This document shows positions 56,481-64,000 of a DNA stretch of 64,000 nt, piece after piece; position 1 is the first letter of the stretch; each line of letters begins with the position of its first letter. The notes beneath the pieces were generated by a model, which saw nothing but the letters and a program-made list of their open reading frames with translations, did no database searches and was not told where the DNA came from. Source of the stretch: Syncephalis plumigaleata (Eukaryota; Zoopagomycota; Zoopagomycetes; Zoopagales; Piptocephalidaceae); the NCBI GenBank assembly GCA_025201365.1, contig JAIXMF010000019.1, positions 62,001 to 126,000 on the forward strand. The letters run 5' to 3'. A program made the position numbers and the translations under genes.

Positions 56481-57141
56481 ATGATTCGTTAATGATACCG
56501 GATGAGAATGCTCATATGCTAAAAGGATTTTAACCAACTCTGGCACTTGATACGGAGATAGAGGAAAGCTTATACCTATTTACGGTCAATGAGGGAATTA
56601 TTGCTCATTCATTTGTATTGAGCAATATTACAATGACGATGATGATGAGAACGTGCAATACGCGTCTAGTAATGACAACAACAACACAACACAGAACCTA
56701 TTTATTAATTTAAGTGACATGCTAGTTATATCCTGTATTGTAGTTGAAACTAGAATTAGCCTAGATATAAACTGCTATGCTACCGTATAGTGTTCTATGG
56801 CGAGTAGGCAGGATTGGAGTGAATGAGGGGATGATTACCGGCGTGAATGACACAACGACACGAGACTATACTATGCTAGTCTAGTCGCTTATAGCCGAGA
56901 TCAATCTACGCCGATTGATCAGTTGTAGATGCATACCCTCGTATTTCTATTGTAATGTACTATATATTTTATACGTGTGTGTGTATGTGTGTATATTAGT
57001 TGAGCCTACGTATAGGCAGGTATTTTACGCACAGATGATTGATTATATAAATTAACCACAACGATGTATATATGTATGTGTGTGTATGTAGGGATTATTG
57101 GATATGATAATAGGGCATGCGCTAACTTGATACGAGTGGAT
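56481..57141. other. intergenic region
   Basis: AT-rich sequence between SNF8 and the small secreted protein gene, with TGTGTGTATG-type short repeats near 56975-57095. Nothing recognisable. Confidence 0.5.
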
Positions 57142-57414
57142 TTAGTATGCCGTTGGTGATGCGGGTTTCAATGATGGACAACACTTGGGAAAGCGTGCTT
57201 TTGGATTACCTTGAGCAACCGTCAATCCTGGTCTCGGTTCCAAATAGTGACAAGGTCCACATCCAGGTACGAAATTATCTCTAACACGAAGGCTTAAATT
57301 ACGACGATGATGCCGAGATGATGCCTCCACCGTGCACATCATATTAAAGGAGGTGGTGATGGTGGTAAGGGCGAGAACAACAGCGACACACGAGATATTA
57401 ATGGATAGCCTCAT
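57142..57414 (-). CDS. small secreted cysteine-containing protein
   Basis: Intronless frame of 90 residues. The N-terminus MRLSINISCVAVVLALTTIT is a signal peptide; a second hydrophobic-to-polar change follows TSFNMMCTVEASS. The mature part is basic (RHHRRNLSLRVRDNF) and has GCGPCHYLEPRPGLT and FPKCCPSLKP, giving four cysteines as CxxC and CC. No family is recognised. Size, export signal and cysteines are those of an effector-like or surface protein, but that is inference. It lies 0.9 kb before NSA2 in a gene-sparse stretch. Confidence 0.55.
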   Translation of the reverse strand: MRLSINISCVAVVLALTTITTSFNMMCTVEASSRHHRRNLSLRVRDNFVPGCGPCHYLEPRPGLTVAQGNPKARFPKCCPSLKPASPTAY

Positions 57415-57538
57415 GTTGATATAGTATTAGTATTAGTATTATTAGTATTATTATTATTATTTAAATAAACAAAAAGTAATAACAAAATAGTGGTAGTAAT
57501 AATAGTAGTAGTATAGAACAGCGGAATATGTATCAAGT

Positions 57539-58044
57539 AGAGGAAAGAAAGTGGTGGCAAGCCTCTTTCGCCATTCACATTGTGTTATTTACTATCGTAT
57601 ACTTGTAATCGCACAAAGGTGAATGACACGTATCATGCAGCTGTGCCACATGGACCTGTTCTAATTGGTGCTTATTGTGCATTGTGTAGATTAACTGGAC
57701 TTGGAGAGAACGGGCGAATGGTGCTCGGTCACGACATTGCCATCATAAACTGGTAGTGCCATTGTGCCATTATACTGATGCATGCTAGTGTGTGTGTGTG
57801 TGTGTTTAAAAAGCAACAATGACAAGTACAATTACCTAAAGTATTCATCAGACATTAACAAGCACTATATGCGTAGGTGATAGCTCAATATTACGTATTC
57901 CTTCGTTCTACTAGGTATTTACCCGCTAAAGCGGATCCAAAAATTGCTTATATCATTGGTGAAAGCCAGCGGACCGTGCATGCTCAGTTGGTAGACTTCA
58001 CTACATACACGCCATCATTGGCCTCTCCAAGACATGAACGCTGA
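57539..58044 (+). CDS. unrecognised two-exon reading frame
   Basis: I do not recognise this protein. One frame stays open from an acceptor-like TAG ending at 57538 to about 57750, reading KPLSPFTLCYLLSYTCNRTK, then VNDTYHAAVPHGPVLIGAYC and RMVLGHDIAIINW. A GTAGTG donor and a CTACTAG acceptor join it in frame to YLPAKADPKIAYIIGESQRT and VHAQLVDFTTYTPSL, with stop 58042-58044. An intron of about 165 bases separates the exons. No initiating ATG is found in the first exon, so a further exon upstream or a broken 5' end is likely. The residue pattern looks conserved and globular, but this is only an impression. Confidence 0.45.
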
Positions 58045-58294
58045 ACATAGAACACGCTCGGCGGCGGTTACGCGTTCACTATACGAGTGCTAAGTAAAAC
58101 GCTAATTGTAAATACCTTGTGGGACTGGTCACCATCACATGATCTAATTCATTATTTTATTTCAGCGATTCATGGTGATATTTGTGCAAGTGTGTGTGCG
58201 TCTCCTCATTTTTTTCCATTTTATTTTTTTTCTTTTTCTGTGGCATTCGTGATTACATTGTTGGATTGTAGACCGTCCCGTTTAAAACGTTAGC

Positions 58295-59264
58295 ATGCCA
58301 CAGAACGAATATATCGAAGAGTCGATCAAGCGACACGGTCGCCGTCTCGATCATGAGGAGCGTGTGTAAGTATTGCTCTATGTATACATACTCAGTGGTA
58401 TATGTTGGAGAATCTAACAAACTGGTTAGGCGCAAGAGAGCGGCACGCCAAGTGCACAAGAATTCGCAGTTTGCTCAAAAGGTCCATGGATTACGCGCCA
58501 AGTTGCATAACAAGAAGCGACATGCGGAGAAGATTCAAATGAAAAAGACGTAAGTTACATCTATCATACTTGCACTATTATTACATAAACATAACTAATA
58601 TGATTCATGTAGCATTAAGATGCACGAAGAAAAGAATGCCAAACAAAAGAATGAGGAAGCAGTGCCTGAAGGTGCCGTGCCCGCCTATCTACTTGATCGT
58701 GATGGCGAGCAACGTGCCAAAGTACTGTCGAATATGGTGAAGCAGAAGCGTAAGGAAAAGGCAGGCAAATGGGATGTGCCATTGCCCAAGGTACGCGGTA
58801 TCGCAGAAGATGAGATGTTCAAGGTGCTCAAGACCGGCAAGAAGAACACCAAACAATGGAAGCGTATGGTGACGAAGGCAACATTTGTCGGTGATGGTTT
58901 CACGCGTAAACCACCGAAATACGAACGATTCATCCGTCCTATGGCGTTGCGTTACAAGAAGGCACACGTCACGCATCCTGAACTGGGTGCCACCTTCCAT
59001 CTACCGATTATTAGTGTGAAGAAGAATCCACAGAGCCCATTGTACACGCAACTTGGTGTCATCACAAAGGGATGTGTTATCGAAGTGAATGTAAGCGAGT
59101 TGGGTCTAGTCACTACGGGTGGTAAGGTGGTCTGGGGTAAATACGCACAAGTGACCAACAATCCCGAGAATGATGGCTGTATTAACGCAGTGGTAAGTTA
59201 ATAGTAATGACTGATAGTAACTAGTATGGCTAACTGTAATCATTTATTCTAGCTATTGGTGTAG
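58295..59264 (+). CDS. NSA2: ribosome biogenesis protein NSA2
   Basis: Assembly factor of the pre-60S particle in the nucleolus, needed for 27S rRNA processing. Exon 1 encodes [20 protein letters not shown], then a basic region: [20 protein letters not shown] and [33 protein letters not shown] follows, then [20 protein letters not shown] and [25 protein letters not shown]8-like C-terminal part contains [20 protein letters not shown] and [20 protein letters not shown]. The last exon supplies LLV and the stop 59262-59264, like the family's usual C-terminus. Roughly 260 residues, a normal length. Three short introns; all in frame. Confidence 0.94.
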
Positions 59265-59565
59265 TATCAAAAAGGTAGAACAGAAGATGTAGACACGTAT
59301 ATTCTACGCACGCACGTCACTACCACCTATTCCATTTGCCCGGTTGTACACTTTACATCTCTACCATCATTTATAATATCATAGTAATCACGATAAATAC
59401 ACAATAGTAGACTTGTGCATGCGTACATCCGTCGTATTGATGATGTGATAGGTTTTATATATTTTATACGATCAATGAAATAATAGATTATGAATGTGTG
59501 GTATCATCCTCAGTGTATAATGAACATAGATATAAATGTGTGTAGATGTGTGTGTATATAGCCAA

Positions 59566-62296
59566 TTACGTAGCAAGTAAATCATTAGAGATAGATTTGC
59601 CTGTCAGTGTGCTATATAACGATTTCTGATCATCATACCACCAGGTACGTAATGTACGATCATCAGATGCCGTAGCGAATAATCCTTGATCACGCGACCA
59701 TTTGGCAGTGTAAACAATGCCGGTATGTCCGCGTAGTCGTTGCAATACCTCGCATGTCTCTTGATCCCACAAATAGACAATACCATCCTAATGAAGAAGG
59801 AAAGCAATATCAATATAGATTTGATTAGCAATTGTATTAAGCATAGCCATTACACGCGTATATATATATATATATGTAGATACCTCTGAACCACCGACAA
59901 TCAATGAATGATGAGCGAATGATGCTCGTATAAAGTTCCTCGATGTATTCTGATGTCCCTTCAATCGACCAATTGGTCTCATCTAATTCGACAGTGTCAA
60001 TGATAGGTGTGCACCACTTTTATGCCACTTACCATACGAATGTCCCATAGTCGATTCGAGTTATCCTTGGAACAGCTTAGCATAAGATTGCCATTACTGT
60101 TGACGGCTACCGAGGTTACTTCACCTAGATGCGATGTCATGGTACGAACACATAATCCCGATGACACATCCCAGAACTTGATAGTTTTATCTTTAGATCT
60201 GCTCGTAGATGATATGTAGTAGCCATTAGTTGTGGCCATCTTCTTTCTTGTTGCTGTAACATCAACTGCTTACCCTGTAATGACTAGATTACCCAATGGA
60301 TTACATATAACACTTGTTGTCGACAGTTCATGTCCCACAAATGTTTTGACTAGCTTTCCTGTTTCAACATCGTGCATACGTACAACTTTGTCATAGCCAC
60401 CGCTAATGACATGTGCCTAATCGCCATTATTAATGATAATAATAAATACATGTCATTCTATAATTACTTACATCTCCCGGATGATAGCATGCCGAGTACA
60501 CATCGCCATCATGTCCTTGTAGTATGGATTTACACGATTTCTGCTCAATATCCCATATCTACTATCTCGTTAGTACGTTGACATCATCAAATTATTATTT
60601 ATATATTGCTTACCCGTACTGTACGATCACTCGATGCACTAACCACATATTGACCGGTGGCATTAGCATTAACATCCCATACACGAGAGCTGTGTCCGTT
60701 TAGACTACCCAATGACTCGCTCGTTTCCGTATGCCACAAGTGTAGTGTATTGTCACTATCAATTAAACAATAAATAAATAAGTTAAATAGTCATCTTCAA
60801 ATGACACACTAGTATCTTCATTTACCTTGATCCAGATACAATGTACTTGTCGTTGTCTCCGGCAAACGTAAGACATTTAACATTGTTACGATGTCCACGG
60901 AATGTCTTACACATTGCATTAGGAATAACAAAGCTGGAATAGTCTGATAGTAGACTGCTCGATTTAACAATGGTCTTTGCTTGATAGCGCGAATGCTCCA
61001 TTTGATAAGCAACTGCCTGTTGCAGTAAACCAACTAGACGATTATCAGGTACACGTACAGCATCTATTACAATAACGATTACTATTACTATTTCTATTTC
61101 TACATAATCTTATTAGTCACTTACTCTCGCGTATAGTACGTTCTGAATCAAGCATATTCTGGAATTGCTCTACTAATCGTTCTCTATATATTTATATGCA
61201 AACATTACATTCAGCAATGATGTCATTATTCTCTATAGGGACAACAGCTTACCTTGATGGACCAATACCTTCCCAACTCTTGAATGAAGGTGCATCTTGC
61301 ACGGATTTTGCCGTCAACAAATAGCACAAATCCTTGAACTCGTCAGGTGTTGTTTGCAAATGCTCCAATGGTTTAATTCGTCGTGACAAGTGTAGAAATG
61401 CCTATTCAGCATATGCATCATCAATATCAATATAATGACCATAATAGCGTATACACTTGATTAGCCACTTACCTTCTGTACTTCATGATGCTCAATGTAC
61501 TCTAGGAATTGCTGACGATATACTGCATAGAGAAAACTTTTCTGATGGCGAATCAACGGTTTAGTGCATAGTTTATCCACCTCGGGCCAATCTCCCTCTA
61601 CAAGTATATACAATAATAATGACAACGTATAAGCATATTACTAGTGATGATGATGATGCTAACAACTAATTACTTGCCAAGAATGGCCTTTTTCAATCTT
61701 CGTATTTCCGCTTGATGTTCATCCCGTTCATTCCGTTTTACATTAGCCTCATCGTAGAGGGTCATCTTGGATGCTTGATATCCTTCGTTGCTTAGGTACT
61801 GCAGTATCATACAAATAATATCCTAGTACATTCATTAGATTGTTAATTAAACAACGCAACAGTAATAGCTAGTAGACAAGTACCTGTTTGATATTTGGAT
61901 CATTCGCGTCGAATAGATCATCCGTCGCTTGAACATGCAAGGATCGAGCTCGATTCTTCGTGCCATGTAGCGTGGCATCTGTCGTGTCTTGTAGATCGCA
62001 ATTAACTAGATTCACTGCCAATTGACCAAGACTACATCCGTTGCAGAGTAAGTAAGCAACAATCATGCTCCTAGCTAATACAGCATATATATATATATAC
62101 TAATCACATACCTCTTTTGTCTGTCGGTTAGTTCACCTGCTGTTGCTGTCTCATCACTTGTACCGGCTCTAGCGTTTACTCCCGCTGTATCTGCCGTCGT
62201 AGCCGATGCTGATTCCTCGTTTGTCAACGAGATATTGTAAAGTTGACCCGATGAAATGGGTTCTCCATTCGGCATTCCATCAGGTATCGTCGACAT
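59566..62296 (-). CDS. LisH/CTLH WD40-repeat protein
   Basis: Scaffold-type protein. The start 62296 opens a Ser/Thr/Ala-rich leader; then comes SLGQLAVNLVNCDLQDTTD. A LisH-CTLH helical part follows: IICMILQYLSNEGYQASKMT, GDWPEVDKLCTKPLIRHQKS, EYIEHHEVQKAFLHLSRRIK and DLCYLLTAKSVQDAPSFKSW. Seven or so WD40 blades follow, for example MCKTFRGHRNNVKCLTFAGD, RVWDVNANATGQYVVSASSD, KSILQGHDGDVYSACYHPGD, KFWDVSSGLCVRTMTSHLGE and EVLQRLRGHTGIVYTAKWSR. The layout is that of WDR26/WDR47/SMU1-type proteins, in which the helical part mediates assembly. I cannot decide the orthologue. About a dozen exons; stop 59566-59568. Confidence 0.82.
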
Positions 62297-62629
62297 TGTC
62301 TAACCAGTATTGAATAATCGCCACTGCTACGGTTACTGCTACTAATCCTGCTCGTTACCACCAAACCTTCTTGGCTATTATACTGCAACAAAGCTAGTGC
62401 GATAGTATGCCGAAGCTAGAAACAAGTCAGATGGGTGAATGCGAATGAGTTGGTGTTTTTTTACTCGTCCCTTGTTGCGCAAAAATACTTATCGTCACTA
62501 CCGTCGTCGTTACCTTTACACTCTTCTTAGCACAAATACACCCTCCAATAATAAACGCTTTACACATCGTATAGATCTACAATATAGATTGCAAAAATAC
62601 TACTAGCATAAAGCAAAAAAATAAGGACG
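62297..62629. other. intergenic region upstream of the WD40 gene
   Basis: Promoter-like AT-rich spacer. An A-rich stretch sits immediately 3' of the tRNA on its own strand's downstream side. On the minus strand a T-run follows the tRNA (plus 62615-62622), a plausible Pol III terminator. Confidence 0.45.
62615..62620 (-). terminator. Pol III terminator of tRNA-Asn
   Basis: On the minus strand, a run of at least five T follows the tRNA 3' end by about ten bases, as expected for RNA polymerase III termination. Confidence 0.5.
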
Positions 62630-62703
62630 CGCTCCCGGGTGGGCTCGAACCACCAACCTCCTGATTAACAGTCAGACGCGCTAGCCGATTGCGCCACGGA
62701 AGC
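62630..62703 (-). tRNA. tRNA-Asn (anticodon GTT)
   Basis: 74 bases on the minus strand. The acceptor stem GCTTCCG pairs with CGGGAGC, allowing one G-T pair, and the discriminator is G. The anticodon loop CTGTTAATC presents GTT. The T arm GGTGGTTCGAGCCCACC is canonical, including GGTTCGAGCC. The D-arm contains GGCTAGCGC. No intron. CCA is not encoded, as is normal in eukaryotes. Confidence 0.96.
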
Positions 62704-63154
62704 CCGCTTATTTTGGAAGCACTTTCATACATTTTGATTACCTAATTTGCTGATTTTCACTTTTTATCGCTTTGGCGCTTTTTGCGCTAATTAAGCGTAT
62801 ATATTGTTGCTACTATATGATTATATAGCCTGTAGCGCGTATTATACCAGGTTAAACGACATGAAATAATGGAGTATACATGCAGAATCATAAAAAAAGT
62901 TAGATTACTCACTATATTTGTATCAAAGTAAGGGTATACGAGCATCTATGCACTCGCCAGTATAAAAATACAGTAAAATAACGCATATTTAGCAATATAA
63001 TATGTATATACGAACAAGTTTAGTTGACTATACGTGAGCAATGTAAGTAAAATGAAAAAGCATAAGAAATGAGTGAAAGTTTCCGTAATTGACCAGTGGG
63101 TGTCACTCGTTGTTGTGTTGTTTTCTTATTGCAATCTATTTCATTATTGTCACT
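62704..63154. other. intergenic region upstream of tRNA and TAF6
   Basis: AT-rich spacer with the TAF6 promoter. No additional gene or RNA recognised. Confidence 0.5.
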
Positions 63155-64000
63155 ATGAGCATATACACAACAGATTCGGTCAAGGTAACGTGTATAGTGG
63201 CAGCATCGTTGAGTACTCATCAACAACAATAGCTGATAATCAACGTGCATTTAGCAAGTGGCAGAACGATTGGGTATTCGTCAGCTTAAACCTGATGTTG
63301 CTGAAGCGTTGGCACGCGATGTACAATATCGAATTCACGAGATTATTCAGGTAGGTTTGTTAGTCGTATATTACGAGTAGTGTACTTAGCATGGATATAC
63401 GTGTTTTATAGGAGGCCAACAAGTTTATGAATCATGGACGTCGCAGTAAAATGACGACCGAGGATATCAACCGAGCACTACGCGTTAAGAACGTCGAGGT
63501 AACTGAACGTACATCATATACGAGTAAGAAACACTAGTCTAACTCGGTGATAATAGCCTATCTATGGGTATGCACAGCGTAGCGAGCAAGGACGTACGTT
63601 CCGTCGTGTACAGGTGGGCAGTAGTAGTTCAGGCGCTCAAGCCGTATTCTTTGCCGAGGAAGATGAGTTGGATATTGAAGAGTTGCTTAAAGCACCACTA
63701 CCACCAGCTCCTGCCGATATTGAATATACAGGTAATTGGCGTGATTAGTATAAGCATAGCATAGCATTACTATTACTAATTGATTGATACTTGTATGCTA
63801 TGTAGCTCATTGGTTAGCGGTGGAGGGCGTACAACCGGCCATTCCTCAGAATCCACCGCCAAGTGAAGCACAAAAGGAATTGTTAGCTAAGCGTATTCGA
63901 TTGGAACCAGCTACGGTTAATGAACTGGAAGCTGTTCAACCTACTGGTAATAATATGGAGGAAGTTAAACCACCTACCGAGGAAAAGATGGAAGTAATTG
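63155..64000 (+). CDS. TAF6: TFIID/SAGA subunit TAF6, 3' part outside window
   Basis: Histone-fold subunit of TFIID that pairs with TAF9, acting in Pol II transcription initiation. The first exon, ATG 63155-63157, encodes MSIYTTDSVK. It is spliced to QVAERLGIRQLKPDVAEALA, then RDVQYRIHEIIQ, KFMNHGRRSKMTTEDINRAL and RVKNVE: the histone fold. PIYGYAQRSEQGRTFRRVQV and EEDELDIEELLKAPLPPAPA follow, then HWLAVEGVQPAIPQNPPP, the hallmark linker that precedes the HEAT domain. The end is cut by the window edge. Four introns, each 50-80 bases. Assignment is secure. Confidence 0.94.

Overview
The window looks like nuclear DNA of a fungus, probably an early-diverging lineage (Zoopagomycota/Mucoromycota-type); the exact lineage is inference. 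The genes are dense and on both strands. Almost every one is split by many short introns of about 50-80 bases with GTAAGT-like donors and TAG/CAG acceptors. Respiratory complex I, a fungal-style ML lipid-transfer protein, COX20, a P450 family and a leptomycin-type CRM1 are present. There are no operons. I see no CRISPR array and no recognisable transposon, retroelement or virus-like element.

Layout. 0-1 kb: 3'-truncated PP2A B56 regulatory subunit (-). 2.3-2.8 kb: NDUFB9 LYR protein (+). 3.0-4.4 kb: HAUS4-like augmin subunit (+). 4.7-6.8 kb: cytochrome P450 copy 1 (-). About 7.0 kb: a small inverted fragment of the neighbouring ABC gene. 7.8-13.3 kb: 18-exon ABCC transporter (+). 13.7-15.4 kb: deoxyhypusine synthase (+). 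16.1-20.8 kb: exportin-1/CRM1 (-). 21.3-22.6 kb: ribosomal protein L12 (-). 24.1-25.5 kb: low-complexity SR-like plus Asn/Ser/Gly/Tyr repeat protein (+). 26.2-29.0 kb: USP36-like deubiquitinase (+). 29.1-33.1 kb: VPS54 (-). 33.2-35.5 and 39.7-41.9 kb: P450 copies 2 and 3 (-), in long near-identical direct repeats. Between these repeats lie a BRCA1-like RING protein (36.2-37.4, -) and an OB-fold protein resembling telomeric TPP1/Tpz1 (37.6-39.6, -). 42.6-43.1 kb: ML-domain protein (+). 43.2-43.9 kb: COX20 (-). 44.5-46.7 kb: CCT4 (+). 47.0-47.9 kb: secreted alpha-carbonic anhydrase (-). 49.5-50.8 kb: ankyrin-repeat protein (-). 51.8-54.8 kb: AMP deaminase (-). 55.2-56.5 kb: SNF8/VPS22 (+). 57.1-57.4 kb: small secreted protein (-). 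57.5-58.0 kb: unrecognised two-exon reading frame (+). 58.3-59.3 kb: NSA2 (+). 59.6-62.3 kb: LisH/CTLH WD40 protein (-). 62.6-62.7 kb: tRNA-Asn(GTT) (-). 63.2 kb to the end: TAF6, 3'-truncated (+).

Most genes are independent housekeeping loci: export, translation, trafficking, chaperonin, purine metabolism and transcription. The segment from 33 to 42 kb stands out, because a P450 segment duplication brackets two putative genome-maintenance genes. A second theme is technical. Many conserved single-copy genes (DHS, XPO1, VPS54, USP36, SNF8, carbonic anhydrase, HAUS4) carry apparent one-base deletions, several in homopolymers. Residual assembly errors are therefore likely, and frame breaks in the P450 copies must be read with that in mind.
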